Positions 1-9,099 of a DNA stretch of 64,000 bases are shown one piece after another. Every line of letters starts with the position of its first letter. The first letter of the stretch is position 1. The notes under the pieces were generated by a model. It was given only the letters and a program-made list of their open reading frames with translations, ran no database searches and was not told where the DNA came from. Source of the DNA: an uncultured Lachnospiraceae bacterium (lineage in GTDB: Bacteria; Bacillota; Clostridia; Lachnospirales; Lachnospiraceae). The position numbers and the translations under genes are program-made. The stretch is from NCBI GenBank assembly GCA_910587095.1, contig CAJUMJ010000060.1:20905-84904 (forward strand), read 5' to 3'.

Positions 1-771
1 GGTAAGTGGAAGTTCTGCGACGATAAGGATATCCGTGCCGTTGTTGGCGACAATAAGACGGACATGAAGATTGGCGTGATGGCGGATGTGGGGCGTTGTG
101 ATTTCAGAAAGGACATTCTGAACAAAAAGGACAGCCCGATCGATCTGGTGAGGGTTGCCACTTATATCAATACCATACCGGCTGCTATTGAATTGATCGA
201 GGACTGTACGAAGAAGGGGTATGAGACGACTGTCAATATTATGGCGATTTCCAAGGCGAACGAGACGGATCTGGACGCGGCTCTTGATTTACTGGGGCAG
301 AGCAGTGTAGGGACAATTTATCTGGTTGACAGTTACGGTTCCCTGTACCCGGAGCAGGTAAGGAGACTTGCGGACAAATATCTGGAAGTGGCGGCCAGGT
401 ATGGGAAAAAAGTCGGCATCCACGCACATAACAACCAACAGCTTGCCTTTGCCAATACGACGGAGGTCGTCATCATGGGTGTGAGCTATCTGGATGCAAC
501 GGTGAACGGCATGGGACGTGGCTGCGGAAACTGCCCGAGCGAACTTCTTTTGGGTTTCCTGAAAAACCCCAAGTACAATGTCAATCCGATTCTGCGCTTT
601 ATCGAGAGGGAGATTAACCCGCTCAAGGAATCCGGGGTGGCATGGGGGTATGATGTACCGTATCTTCTGACAGGACTTTTAAATCAGCATCCGAAGTCTG
701 CGATCCAGTTTATGAAGGAGAATAGAAAGGATTACTATGAATTTTATCTGGAACTTTTGGAGAGTTTCTAA
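1..771 (+). CDS. Aldolase catalytic-domain protein (HMGL/DRE-TIM barrel), 5' truncated
   Basis: The reading frame is open from base 1, so the gene starts upstream of the window; the first in-frame ATG at 64 is internal to the barrel. About 256 residues are visible. The GIHAHNNQQLAFAN stretch (near 420-450) carries the H-x-H-N metal-binding signature of the HMG-CoA lyase-like/4-hydroxy-2-oxovalerate aldolase superfamily, and GMGRGCGNCPSE follows it as in these enzymes. The family uses a divalent metal to cleave or condense 2-oxo acids. The exact substrate cannot be told because the N-terminal catalytic Asp/Arg region is missing. The end is a TAA at 769. It lies 73 bases before the lysozyme gene. 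Confidence 0.8.
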   Translation, partial: GKWKFCDDKDIRAVVGDNKTDMKIGVMADVGRCDFRKDILNKKDSPIDLVRVATYINTIPAAIELIEDCTKKGYETTVNIMAISKANETDLDAALDLLGQSSVGTIYLVDSYGSLYPEQVRRLADKYLEVAARYGKKVGIHAHNNQQLAFANTTEVVIMGVSYLDATVNGMGRGCGNCPSELLLGFLKNPKYNVNPILRFIEREINPLKESGVAWGYDVPYLLTGLLNQHPKSAIQFMKENRKDYYEFYLELLESF

Positions 772-844
772 AAAATAGCACATGTAATAGATGTGGCGTA
801 TACGGGAGACTACGCAGGGAAACGGGAAATTGAGGAGATACGGA

Positions 845-2518
845 ATGAAGAGAGATGACGATCTGGAATTTGTGGATCTGGAAACCGAGGACTTTGAGGA
901 AGAGCTTGCCGAGAAAACTCTTCGGTTTGTGGGCAGAGTGCTGATCCCTTTTGTCATAGGGCTTGTGGTTGTGATTGTTGTGGTGGCCGCCGTCTTTTTG
1001 CTCGGAGGAAAAGAGGGGAAGGAAGAAGCGCTCCTTGCATCTACAGAGCAGACAGAGAGGAAGGAGGAGGAAGGGACGGAAAATGAGGAGCAGGAAAGCC
1101 AGGAGGAACCGGAGAGCGAGGCTGATGTGACTCAGGAGACGTCGGAAGATGCCGCCCCGCCGTCTGAGCCGGCGGATTCTGCCAAGGAGACGGAAGGCGG
1201 AGAGAATGAAGCGCCGATGCTACAGGAGGAGGATCCGGAAACGGAAACTATGAGTACCGAGGAGGGCACGGAGGTGGATGTAAGCGCTCTTCTCTCCTCG
1301 GAAGCGGCGGCGGAGACTGATGAAGTTACTTTCGGAATCGACGTGGCAAGGTATCAGGGAACGATCGACTGGGCGCAGGTGGCGGCATCCGGCATTGACT
1401 TTGCCATGGTGCGGGTAGGCTATCGCATGGACGAAAGCAGGGAGATCGTCGCCGACAGTAACGCTCGCTATAATATGCAGGAAGCGCAGAAAAACGGGAT
1501 TAAGCTGGGTGCATATTTCTTTTCCACGGCAGTCAACGAGGAGGAGGCAAAAGCGGAGGCGGACTGGACGGCGGATTATATTGCGCAATACCAGATTACC
1601 TATCCTGTGGCTTTCGACTGCGAAGGATTTGAGCGGGAAAGCAGTGCGCAGTACGGTCTGTCCGCGACGCAGAGAACAGATATAGCCATCGCCTTTCTGA
1701 ACAGAATTTATGAGCGGGGCTATACGCCCATGTTCTATTCGTCCATGCATGAAATGACAGGTGATGCGAAATGGGAGACTTCCAGAATCGAGAAAAGCTA
1801 TCGGATATGGGTTTCGCAGTATCCATCGGCGCCTTATCCGCAGACAGAGAAATCCTCCTATCAGGGAGTGCATGCTATGTGGCAGTACACAAACAGGGGA
1901 ACGGTCGCGGGCATCAGCCAGCCTGTGGACGTGAACATCGCTTACTTTGGCTACGAAGGAGCGGCCGGCGCGCAGAGTGAGGAGACGCCGGAGGAGGTCA
2001 GCGCGGATGTGGAGGCGCTTATGCCGTTTACCGCGGTAGAGGAGGAAGTAACGGCGAAGGACGCCACCAATCTGAGGAACATTCCAAGTCAGGGGGAGGA
2101 CAGCACGGTGGTGTATACCCTGAAAAACGGGGAGGCGCTAAAAAGAACGGGTGTGAGCGCAAGCGGCTGGTCGAGGCTCATCTATAATGAACAGACAGTC
2201 TATGCCGTAAGCAGCTATCTGACCACGGACCTCGGCTATCAGGCACCGAAGGAGGAGAAGAAGGAGGGAGAAGAAAGCGGAGACGGGCTTAAGACAAAGT
2301 TTGCCGACAGAAACGAACAGGTGACGGCGAAAATCGAGGTAAACCTGAGGCTCTTACCTAGCGTGACCAATCCCGATGCCACGGTGGCGGCTGTATTGCA
2401 TAACGGTGAATATGCTACCAGAACAGGGGTCAATGAGGAATATGGATGGTCACGAGTCGAATATAACGGCCAAACCCTCTACTGCATCAGCAGCTACCTA
2501 TACGTTGGCAATGAATAG
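845..2518 (+). CDS. Secreted or anchored GH25 lysozyme with two SH3-like repeats
   Basis: 557 residues. The ATG at 845 has GAGGAG 7 bases upstream; an earlier in-frame ATG at 791 lacks one. Order: acidic cytoplasmic start, one membrane segment (residues about 35-55, rich in V/I), a long Glu/Ser-rich linker (55-155), a GH25 muramidase domain beginning with FGIDVARYQG (about 160-375) with VAFDCEGFE matching the family's D-x-E catalytic strand, then two bacterial SH3-type repeats (each with a WSR core) near 395-465 and 490-555. GH25 enzymes cleave MurNAc-GlcNAc bonds in peptidoglycan. The tether and SH3 domains suggest a wall-remodelling enzyme anchored on the outer face of the membrane. It is not flanked by phage genes, so it is unlikely to be a prophage endolysin. 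Confidence 0.88.
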   Translation: MKRDDDLEFVDLETEDFEEELAEKTLRFVGRVLIPFVIGLVVVIVVVAAVFLLGGKEGKEEALLASTEQTERKEEEGTENEEQESQEEPESEADVTQETSEDAAPPSEPADSAKETEGGENEAPMLQEEDPETETMSTEEGTEVDVSALLSSEAAAETDEVTFGIDVARYQGTIDWAQVAASGIDFAMVRVGYRMDESREIVADSNARYNMQEAQKNGIKLGAYFFSTAVNEEEAKAEADWTADYIAQYQITYPVAFDCEGFERESSAQYGLSATQRTDIAIAFLNRIYERGYTPMFYSSMHEMTGDAKWETSRIEKSYRIWVSQYPSAPYPQTEKSSYQGVHAMWQYTNRGTVAGISQPVDVNIAYFGYEGAAGAQSEETPEEVSADVEALMPFTAVEEEVTAKDATNLRNIPSQGEDSTVVYTLKNGEALKRTGVSASGWSRLIYNEQTVYAVSSYLTTDLGYQAPKEEKKEGEESGDGLKTKFADRNEQVTAKIEVNLRLLPSVTNPDATVAAVLHNGEYATRTGVNEEYGWSRVEYNGQTLYCISSYLYVGNE

Positions 2519-2754
2519 TGCCAATGGCTGACAGACATCAGTTGGTTGCCTGCAGGCGGACCATGATATAAAAAATCCAAAGTAAAAGATAAAAACGCCT
2601 GCTATGTAATTTGTCCGCAGATTATTGGGAAGAGAAAATAACGATTGATAACACGAAAAAAGTGTATGTTATTAAATGCTATAAAAATCGGAATTAGTAC
2701 TTTCGGGTGGTTAACTTAAGTAGGGGATTTTGAGGTTATTCAGAGTCAAAAAAC

Positions 2755-2808
2755 AAGAAAAAGGATCGACATATTAAGTTTAGCTTTAATATATCGATCC
2801 TTTTTCTT
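2755..2808. terminator. Bidirectional terminator between lysozyme gene and aroC
   Basis: Arms 2755-2769 (AAGAAAAAGGATCGA) and 2794-2808 (TCGATCCTTTTTCTT) are perfectly complementary, with an AT-rich inner stem (ATATTAA/TTAATAT). The T-run on each strand suits termination of both convergent genes. The 236 bases before it (2519-2754) hold no gene I can see. Confidence 0.85.
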
Positions 2809-2814
2809 GCCGAT

Positions 2815-3915
2815 TTAATTTTTGTAGATATTTTTCAGATAATCGATCCTTGCGCTCGCGTTGACTAAGAGAGCATCCAGAAGGGTGATAGCCGCCATGG
2901 ATTCCACCACGACAACGGCCCGGGGGACAATGACGGGGTCATGTCTTCCCTTGATGGAAATAGTGATTTCCTCACCGTCCCTGTTTACCGTATCCTGCGG
3001 GGAAAAGATGGAGGGTGTGGGTTTTATGTGCGCGCGCAGGACGATCTGCGAGCCGTCGCTGATACCGCCGAGGATACCGCCGGCATGGTTGCTGGTTTTG
3101 GTGATCCGTCCGTTTCGCAGGCGGAAAGCGTCGTTGTTGTCGGAGCCATGGCGGGTGGACACTTCCGTGCCGTCGCCGATTTCCACGGCTTTGACGGCGC
3201 CGACAGACATAACGGCTTTCGCCAAATTGGCATCCAGCTTTTCAAATACCGGATCTCCCAGACCGGCGGGAACACCGTCTATGACGCATTCAATAACACC
3301 CCCTGCGGAATCATAACTGCTCATGCAGTCCGCCAGAAACTTTTCCGCCATAGCGGAGGCTTCTTTGTCTGGCATTGCGGTGACGGTTTCTCTTATGGCA
3401 TCCGGATCAAATGCGTTCGGGTTGATGGATATCGGTCCGATGGAACGGGTGTAGGCCGTCAGCCGAATGCCAAATTCCGAGAGAACCTTGGCTGCGATTG
3501 CGCCGGCCGCCACCCTGCCGATGGTTTCGCGCCCGGAGGAACGTCCGCCGCCGCGGTAGTCGCGCAGGCCGTATTTCCTGTCAAAGGTGTAGTCTGCGTG
3601 GCCGGGGCGGTAGCAGTTTGCGATTGCCGTATAATCCCCGGAGTGCTGCGAAGTGTTCCTCACAAGAAGGGAGATCGGGGTGCCGGTCGTTTTTCCCTCA
3701 AAGGTGCCGGAGAGGATTTCCACGGCGTCCGCCTCCTTGCGCGGGGTTGAGATATGGCTCTGTCCAGGTCTTCGCCTGTCCAGATATGTCTGAATATCGT
3801 TTGCTGTGAGTGAAAGTCCCGCGGGACAACCGTCCACCACGACACCCAGTCCGGGGCCGTGAGATTCGCCCCAGGTAGTGATTCGATAGATAATTCCTAG
3901 TGTTGAGCCTGCCAT
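2815..3915 (-). CDS. aroC: Chorismate synthase
   Basis: 366 residues from the ATG at 3915, which has AAAGGAT just upstream; an in-frame ATG at 3993 would add 26 residues that do not fit the family. The N-terminus GIIYRITTWGESHGPGLG is the chorismate synthase signature, followed by RRPGQSHISTPRKE and later GGGRSSGRETIGRVAAGA and a C-terminal KGRHDPVIVPRAV. The enzyme converts EPSP to chorismate using reduced FMN, the last step of the shikimate pathway. It stands alone on the reverse strand, convergent with the lysozyme gene and divergent from the M15 peptidase gene. No other aro gene is in the window. Confidence 0.96.
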   Translation of the reverse strand: MAGSTLGIIYRITTWGESHGPGLGVVVDGCPAGLSLTANDIQTYLDRRRPGQSHISTPRKEADAVEILSGTFEGKTTGTPISLLVRNTSQHSGDYTAIANCYRPGHADYTFDRKYGLRDYRGGGRSSGRETIGRVAAGAIAAKVLSEFGIRLTAYTRSIGPISINPNAFDPDAIRETVTAMPDKEASAMAEKFLADCMSSYDSAGGVIECVIDGVPAGLGDPVFEKLDANLAKAVMSVGAVKAVEIGDGTEVSTRHGSDNNDAFRLRNGRITKTSNHAGGILGGISDGSQIVLRAHIKPTPSIFSPQDTVNRDGEEITISIKGRHDPVIVPRAVVVVESMAAITLLDALLVNASARIDYLKNIYKN

Positions 3916-4276
3916 TGTCTGATCCTTTCTGAAAGAATGTGAAGTTTTCTGATAAAAGCACGCAGGATATCCTGCAAAAATTAAATTGCACATGAAATGT
4001 CAAATGTACAATTAAATATGAGGCAAGAGGAAAAAATATCGCAAAGGAGAGAAGAAAAACGCTAAACTGATGAAAAGCGCAGACACGATTGCGATTTTGC
4101 CTGTAAACAGCATATCATATCGAGCTAAAAAAGCAAGTGTTATGTTCTTCATGTATGTGGGAATCCGGAAGGCGGATACAGGGGGAAAAGGAGGGAGGAA
4201 GGGGATAAAAATCAAATCAAAAGGGGTAAATGCGTAAAAAAAGGGTGAAATATGACAGATTTACATAAAAAAGGGG

Positions 4277-4304
4277 TGTACAAATAAATTTTATATGTTA
4301 TGAT
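4277..4304 (+). promoter_or_regulatory. Sigma-A-like promoter for M15 carboxypeptidase
   Basis: TGTACA (4277-4282), 16 bases, TATGAT (4299-4304), about 40 bases before the ATG at 4344. The rest of the 428-base gap (3916-4343) is AT-rich with no gene seen; it must also hold the aroC promoter. Confidence 0.5.
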
Positions 4305-4343
4305 GTATGACAGAATTGGAATAGTATAGGCTTGGGGAACCAG

Positions 4344-5396
4344 ATGGACAAAACATTCAGAAAAAACATAATCACATATTTTACAGGTGTGGCAAAAAAA
4401 CATAAGCTATTGAAATATCCCATTCTGGCAGTTATGTTTCTGTCACTTTTTGCCTGCTATATCGGAAGAAATTTTGTATCTAACGGGAAGCGTTATGCAG
4501 GTATAGCGTTTGTGGCGGTCTTTTTTGTTAGTAGCTGCAGCTTTTCTTACGCAGTGTTTGCGGAGCGTACCGGATTTACAAGTGCGCAGGAGACTTACAG
4601 CGCGGTTGTGGAAGTCTCGGATATCTCCCTCGCGGTGGTGGAACCGCTCAGCGCACAAAGCGGGGTGATTCCGGAGGAGTCGGCTCTTGTGGCGGAGCAC
4701 GAGGATGACGAGGTTGAGACCTACACGCTGGATGATTTGCTTGAAAACCATGAGCACAAAGTACACGGGACGGAATCGGGACAGACAGAGAGCGAGGCGG
4801 TTCCAAGCGGAGAGGAGCCGGCATTTGATTCCACCGACTGGAGACTCGTTTTGATTAACAAGCAGCACCCCATCCCGGAGGAGTACGATTTCAAGCTGGG
4901 AACTTTCACTTCCGGCATGCGCTGTGATGAGCGTGTGATTGAAGACCTTCTTCTTATGATGCAGGCGGCAAAAAAGGATGGTTTGAATTTGGTGGTCAGA
5001 TCTCCTTACAGGACTTCCGATCATCAGGAGGACAATTTTAACGGCAGAATCAAATCATATATGAAACAGGGGTTATCTTATATGGAAGCTTATAAGGCGA
5101 CCTCGAGAGTGATTACGATTCCCGGATGCAGTGAACACGAGGTTGGGCTTGCACTTGACATTACATCCGATACTTTTATTCCGCTGTTACAGGGGTTTGC
5201 GGATACGGAGGAAGGAAAATGGCTGGACGCGCACAGCCACGAATACGGGTTTATTTTGCGCTACCCTTCGGGCAAGGAGTATATTACGGGCATTGAGTAC
5301 GAGCCATGGCATTTCCGGTATGTAGGCAGGGAAGCGGCCGGGATCATGAAGGAAAAGGAACTGTGCCTGGAGGAATTTTGGGATAAATATCTATAG
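4344..5396 (+). CDS. M15-family D-alanyl-D-alanine carboxypeptidase, membrane anchored
   Basis: 350 residues from ATG 4344, with GGGGAA upstream; a TTG at 4332 is a weaker start. Two hydrophobic stretches (about residues 25-40 and 50-70) give an N-terminal anchor, then an acidic linker (to ~155), then a VanY/DacB peptidase domain. SEHEVGLALDI gives the H and D zinc ligands and EPWHFRYVG gives the catalytic Glu and third His ligand. Members trim the terminal D-Ala from peptidoglycan stem peptides. The RSPYRTSDHQ segment is the family's substrate-binding region. Its neighbours are unrelated housekeeping genes, and no vancomycin-resistance genes are present, so a wall-maturation role is likelier than resistance. 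Confidence 0.88.
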   Translation: MDKTFRKNIITYFTGVAKKHKLLKYPILAVMFLSLFACYIGRNFVSNGKRYAGIAFVAVFFVSSCSFSYAVFAERTGFTSAQETYSAVVEVSDISLAVVEPLSAQSGVIPEESALVAEHEDDEVETYTLDDLLENHEHKVHGTESGQTESEAVPSGEEPAFDSTDWRLVLINKQHPIPEEYDFKLGTFTSGMRCDERVIEDLLLMMQAAKKDGLNLVVRSPYRTSDHQEDNFNGRIKSYMKQGLSYMEAYKATSRVITIPGCSEHEVGLALDITSDTFIPLLQGFADTEEGKWLDAHSHEYGFILRYPSGKEYITGIEYEPWHFRYVGREAAGIMKEKELCLEEFWDKYL

Positions 5397-5425
5397 TTAT
5401 TTAATAAAAAAGGAATGGAGCTTAT

Positions 5426-6553
5426 ATGTATCAGATTTTAAAAACGGAAGGCAGGGCGAAACGTGCCAGATTAGAGACAGTGCACGGTATCATAGAGACC
5501 CCTGTCTTTATGAATGTCGGAACGGTGGCGGCCATCAAGGGAGCGGTGTCCACGGAGGATCTGGAGCAGATCGGTACGCAGGTGGAGCTTTCCAATACGT
5601 ATCATTTGCACGTGCGCCCGGGTGATCGGGTAATCAGAGAACTTGGCGGTCTCCATAAATTTATGTCATGGAATAAGCCGATACTGACGGATTCCGGAGG
5701 GTTTCAGGTCTTTTCCCTGGCCGGACTTCGCAGGATTAAGGAGGAGGGTGTATACTTTCACTCGCATATTGACGGCCGCAAGATTTTTATGGGACCTGAG
5801 GAGAGCATGCAGATTCAGTCTAATCTTGCGTCCACAATTGCCATGGCTTTTGACGAGTGTCCGGCGAGCACTTCGGAGAGGAAGTACGTGGAGGATTCCG
5901 TGGCGCGTACTGCCAGATGGCTTGTGCGATGTAAACGGGAGATGGAGCGGCTGAACGGACTGGAGGATACCATAAATAAAAAGCAATTGTTATTTGGCAT
6001 CAATCAGGGAGCGGTCTTTGACGATATTCGCATTGAACACGCAAAAAGGATTGCGGAGCTTTCCTGCGACGGTTATGCGCTGGGCGGGCTGGCTGTGGGA
6101 GAGAGCCATGAGCAGATGTATCATGTAATTGAGGAGACGGTGCCTTATCTGCCGCAGGACAAACCTACCTATTTAATGGGGGTGGGAACGCCGGCAAATA
6201 TTTTGGAGGCGGTGGAGCGTGGCGTAGATTTTTTCGACTGTGTGTATCCTACAAGAAACGGACGCCACGGACATCTTTACACCAATCACGGAAAGCTGAA
6301 TCTCTTTAACGCGAAGTATGAACTTGACGACAGGCCAATTGAGGAAGGCTGTGCGTGTCCGGCCTGCAGAAGATATTCAAGGGCTTATATCAGACATTTG
6401 CTCAAGGCGAAAGAAATGCTTGGCATGCGCCTGTGTGTGCTGCATAATCTTTTCTTCTATAATATGATGATGGAAGAGATCAGAAACGCGTTGGACGAGG
6501 GGAGCTTTGTGACTTATAAAAGACAGAAGCTTGCGGGAATGCAGGGAGAGTAA
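5426..6553 (+). CDS. tgt: Queuine tRNA-ribosyltransferase
   Basis: 375 residues, the usual bacterial length. LTDSGGFQVFSL near residue 90 carries the catalytic Asp, FDCVYPTRNGRHG near 270 the nucleophile region, and CACPACRRYS plus a downstream His (LCVLHN) form the Cys3-His zinc site. The enzyme swaps guanine-34 of Asp, Asn, His and Tyr tRNAs for a queuine precursor. yajC follows, a common pairing of tgt with the Sec-accessory gene yajC in bacteria. The start ATG at 5426 follows a GGAATGGAGC ribosome site, 29 bases after the carboxypeptidase stop codon. Confidence 0.96.
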   Translation: MYQILKTEGRAKRARLETVHGIIETPVFMNVGTVAAIKGAVSTEDLEQIGTQVELSNTYHLHVRPGDRVIRELGGLHKFMSWNKPILTDSGGFQVFSLAGLRRIKEEGVYFHSHIDGRKIFMGPEESMQIQSNLASTIAMAFDECPASTSERKYVEDSVARTARWLVRCKREMERLNGLEDTINKKQLLFGINQGAVFDDIRIEHAKRIAELSCDGYALGGLAVGESHEQMYHVIEETVPYLPQDKPTYLMGVGTPANILEAVERGVDFFDCVYPTRNGRHGHLYTNHGKLNLFNAKYELDDRPIEEGCACPACRRYSRAYIRHLLKAKEMLGMRLCVLHNLFFYNMMMEEIRNALDEGSFVTYKRQKLAGMQGE

Positions 6554-6586
6554 GGTGCAGATCCGTATGAAATTTCAGGAAGGGGC

Positions 6587-6615
6587 TTGTTTTTCCTCTT
6601 TAAGTTGTGTATGAT
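6587..6615 (+). promoter_or_regulatory. Candidate promoter before yajC
   Basis: TTGTTT (6587-6592), 17 bases, TATGAT (6610-6615), 41 bases before the yajC ATG. It would let yajC be made apart from tgt. Confidence 0.45.
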
Positions 6616-6656
6616 ATGCATTAGTATTTTATAGAAAGAATAACGGAGGAAATGGT

Positions 6657-6968
6657 ATGGGATTATTACTAACGGCTGATGCGGCGGCTACGGGCGGCGG
6701 TCTGATTATGGTCATCTATATTGTCATTATTGTCGCGTTCATGTATTTTATTATGATTCGTCCGCAGAAGAAAGAACAGAAGAGAATGGCGGCAATGTTA
6801 GCAGAGATGTCGGTGGGCGACTGTGTATTGACTAACAGCGGCTTTTACGGGATCGTGATCGACATTACGGAGGACACGGTTATTGTGGAGTTTGGCAGCA
6901 ACAAGAATTGTCGTATTCCGATGCAGAAATCGGCAATCGCGCAGATTGAGAAGCCGGAAACAGACTAG
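6657..6968 (+). CDS. yajC: Preprotein translocase subunit YajC
   Basis: 103 residues with a single membrane segment (about 15-38) ending in the family-typical MIRPQKKEQKRM, then a small basic/beta domain (VGDCVLTNSGFYGIV). YajC associates with SecDF-YidC and the Sec channel. The ATG at 6657 has GGAGG 7-8 bases upstream. The stop codon (TAG 6966-6968) lies inside the left arm of a palindromic repeat that starts at 6964, so the last codons are shared with the repeat. Confidence 0.93.
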   Translation: MGLLLTADAAATGGGLIMVIYIVIIVAFMYFIMIRPQKKEQKRMAAMLAEMSVGDCVLTNSGFYGIVIDITEDTVIVEFGSNKNCRIPMQKSAIAQIEKPETD

Positions 6969-7130
6969 TGTGCTGTATCATTCATTTTCAGCCAAATGAC
7001 GTAGAATGAATTTTCAGTCTGCAAGGCGGAGGAGGGAGGCGATGCGGTGGCATCGTTAACCGACGACAACGTCGCAGATGGAAATTTAGGCAAGCCATTT
7101 GGCGAAATGTGAATGATACAGTACACTAGT
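6964..7130. repeat. MITE-like palindromic element (family R1), overlaps yajC stop
   Basis: 167 bp with terminal inverted repeats 6964-6998 and 7096-7130: 30 of 35 positions match, beginning ACTAGTGT on each strand. The interior holds two more hairpins, CGATGC-ggtg-GCATCG and CGACG-acaa-CGTCG, giving a cruciform-like fold. There is no coding capacity. The outline is that of a non-autonomous miniature element or a structured RNA. Only one copy is in the window, so mobility is inferred from form only. Confidence 0.8.
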
Positions 7131-7224
7131 ATATCGGATATTTGGACCAGGGCGAATAAAAAAGTCCTGGTTCTTTTCATTTATCTCATGTGGCGCGTAG
7201 GAAATATTTCCTGTCAGATGCATA

Positions 7225-7253
7225 TTGACAGCCGGGAAAAAATGATGTAAAAT
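7225..7253 (+). promoter_or_regulatory. Strong sigma-A promoter for lipoprotein
   Basis: TTGACA (7225-7230), 17 bases, TAAAAT (7248-7253), 56 bases before the ATG at 7309. Confidence 0.7.
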
Positions 7254-7308
7254 TCGAATTTGTGTGATACACATAAAAGAAATAAGGTTTTCGATGGAGG
7301 AAAGAATT

Positions 7309-7860
7309 ATGAAGAAGAGAACAGTAAAGTTTTTGGTATGTGCGGCGCTGATGTCGTTATCCCTTTCCGCAACTGCGTGCGGCGGTTCCGATTCCGGGGC
7401 AAAGAGTGAGGATACGGCGACTGAAGCTCCTGCTGCAGAAGAGGAAGCTCCTGCGGAGGAGGAAGCAGAGGAAGAGGCTCCCGCAGAGGAAGAAGCAGCG
7501 GCGGAAGAGGAAAGCAGCACGCAGAAGACTCTTGAGGAGTATCTCAAGGAAGATCCCGAGGCGATGAAGCAGATCGAGGAGCAGGCGGCAGCCGAGGGCA
7601 ATGACCAGATGGATATGGCGATTGAGGTAGTTGGAAACGATTTGACCTGCGTAGCTACCTATAAGGATTCTGTAGAGATACCAGAGGGCACGGCGGAGAT
7701 GCTGGAGACAGCTATGAGCGAGTTGGAGCCCGCGTTTTCCGCAATTGCAGGCGCACTTGACGACGAGATCGGTGCCGAGAAAGGTACGGTTTCATACGGT
7801 GTGAAATACTGTGATTCGGAAGGGAATGTACTTGCGGAGGCAAGCTTCAAAGCACAGTAA
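7309..7860 (+). CDS. Lipoprotein, DUF4854-like
   Basis: 183 residues from ATG 7309, with GGAGG 8-12 bases upstream. MKKR plus a hydrophobic core and SATAC gives a lipoprotein signal with Cys near residue 23. A low-complexity stretch rich in AEEEAPAEE follows (about 32-72), acting as a spacer from the membrane. The folded C-terminal part starts at KTLEEYLKEDPE and resembles DUF4854, a family of unknown function in Clostridia lipoproteins; this name is from memory. It has its own promoter and terminator, so it is a single-gene unit. Confidence 0.75.
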   Translation: MKKRTVKFLVCAALMSLSLSATACGGSDSGAKSEDTATEAPAAEEEAPAEEEAEEEAPAEEEAAAEEESSTQKTLEEYLKEDPEAMKQIEEQAAAEGNDQMDMAIEVVGNDLTCVATYKDSVEIPEGTAEMLETAMSELEPAFSAIAGALDDEIGAEKGTVSYGVKYCDSEGNVLAEASFKAQ

Positions 7861-7885
7861 TAAAAGATAACAGAAATGGGAAAAA

Positions 7886-7918
7886 GCCGGGCGCGGATGT
7901 GCAGCCCGGTTTTTTTTG
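7886..7918 (+). terminator. Rho-independent terminator of lipoprotein gene
   Basis: GCCGGGC (7886-7892) pairs with GCCCGGT (7904-7910), followed by a run of T to 7918. Confidence 0.88.
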
Positions 7919-7947
7919 TTGAAATTTATACAGGAATAGTCTATGAT
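7919..7947 (+). promoter_or_regulatory. Candidate promoter for leuB
   Basis: TTGAAA (7919-7924), 17 bases, TATGAT (7942-7947), 63 bases before leuB. The leader is too short for a T-box and shows none. Confidence 0.55.
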
Positions 7948-8009
7948 ATAAAGCGGAGATTTGTGAGTTAATGAGCGTATTTTAAAATCGGCGCAGAATG
8001 GAGGAACCT

Positions 8010-9095
8010 ATGGAATTAAAGATAACCTGTATTCCGGGAGATGGGATCGGCCCGGAGATTGTGGCGGAAGCGAAGAAAGCGTTGGATGCGGTAGCAGCGA
8101 AGTACGGACATAACATGAAGTATACGGATATTCTGATGGGCGGCGCGTCCATCGACGTACACGGAGTGCCGCTTACGGACGAGGCAGTGGAGACGGCAAA
8201 GAGTGCGGACGCAGTGCTGATGGGTTCTATCGGTGGCGATACCACTACTTCCCCCTGGTATAAGCTTCCTCCGAATCTGCGTCCTGAGGCAGGTCTTCTT
8301 GCGATTCGAAAGGCGCTTAATCTGTTTGCCAATTTAAGGCCGGCGGTTCTGTATGAGGAGCTGGCGGAGGCGTGTCCACTCAAAAAGGAGATTTCGGAAG
8401 CCGGGTTTGATATGCTGATTATGCGTGAATTGACGGGCGGTTTGTATTTTGGAGAGAGAAAGACGGTGGAGGAGAATGGCGTGAAAAAAGCGATAGACAC
8501 GCTGACCTACGATGAGAATGAAATCCGTCGGATCGCCGTCAAGGGTTTTGATATCGCCAGAAAGCGCAGAAAGAAAGTGACCAGCGTGGACAAAGCCAAT
8601 GTACTGGACTCCTCCAGACTGTGGAGAGCGGTTGTGGAGGAAGTGGCGAAGGAATATCCCGACGTGACGTTAGAACATATGCTGGTAGACAACTGCGCGA
8701 TGCAGCTTGTAAAAGATCCGGCCCAGTTCGACGTGATTTTGACAGAGAACATGTTTGGCGATATTTTGTCGGATGAGGCGAGTATGGTGACCGGTTCCAT
8801 CGGCATGCTCTCATCCGCCTCCCTGAATGATACGAAGTTTGGGTTGTATGAGCCGAGTCATGGTTCCGCGCCCGATATTGCGGGGAAAGATTTGGCAAAT
8901 CCCATCGCCACGATTCTTTCCGCGTCCATGATGCTGCGTTACAGTTTTGATCTTGACAAAGAGGCGGATGCCATCGACGCTGCGGTGAAGGAGGTATTGA
9001 AAGACGGCTACCGTACAGGCGATATTATGTCCGAAGGGTGCGAGCGGGTGGGCTGCCGGAAAATGGGCGACCTGATCGTGGAGAGAATCAGATAA
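8010..9095 (+). CDS. leuB: 3-isopropylmalate dehydrogenase
   Basis: 361 residues. The ATG at 8010 has GGAGG 7 bases upstream; the ATG at 7998 overlaps that site and is not used. ITCIPGDGIGPEIV opens the isocitrate/isopropylmalate dehydrogenase fold, ANLRPAVLYEEL and RELTGGLYFGE are substrate-site segments, and the metal-binding region (VDNCAMQL, ENMFGDILSDEAS) and GLYEPSHGSAPDIAG NAD loop are intact. It oxidises and decarboxylates 3-isopropylmalate in leucine synthesis. leuA, leuC and leuD are not next to it here, which is unusual since leuB often follows leuCD. A membrane protein gene begins 5 bases downstream. Confidence 0.95.
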   Translation: MELKITCIPGDGIGPEIVAEAKKALDAVAAKYGHNMKYTDILMGGASIDVHGVPLTDEAVETAKSADAVLMGSIGGDTTTSPWYKLPPNLRPEAGLLAIRKALNLFANLRPAVLYEELAEACPLKKEISEAGFDMLIMRELTGGLYFGERKTVEENGVKKAIDTLTYDENEIRRIAVKGFDIARKRRKKVTSVDKANVLDSSRLWRAVVEEVAKEYPDVTLEHMLVDNCAMQLVKDPAQFDVILTENMFGDILSDEASMVTGSIGMLSSASLNDTKFGLYEPSHGSAPDIAGKDLANPIATILSASMMLRYSFDLDKEADAIDAAVKEVLKDGYRTGDIMSEGCERVGCRKMGDLIVERIR

Positions 9096-9099
9096 TCAT

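Noticed and set aside
2941..3750. Long forward frame of 269 codons antisense to aroC
   Set aside because: It is the mirror of a certain gene, has no ribosome site and no recognisable domain.
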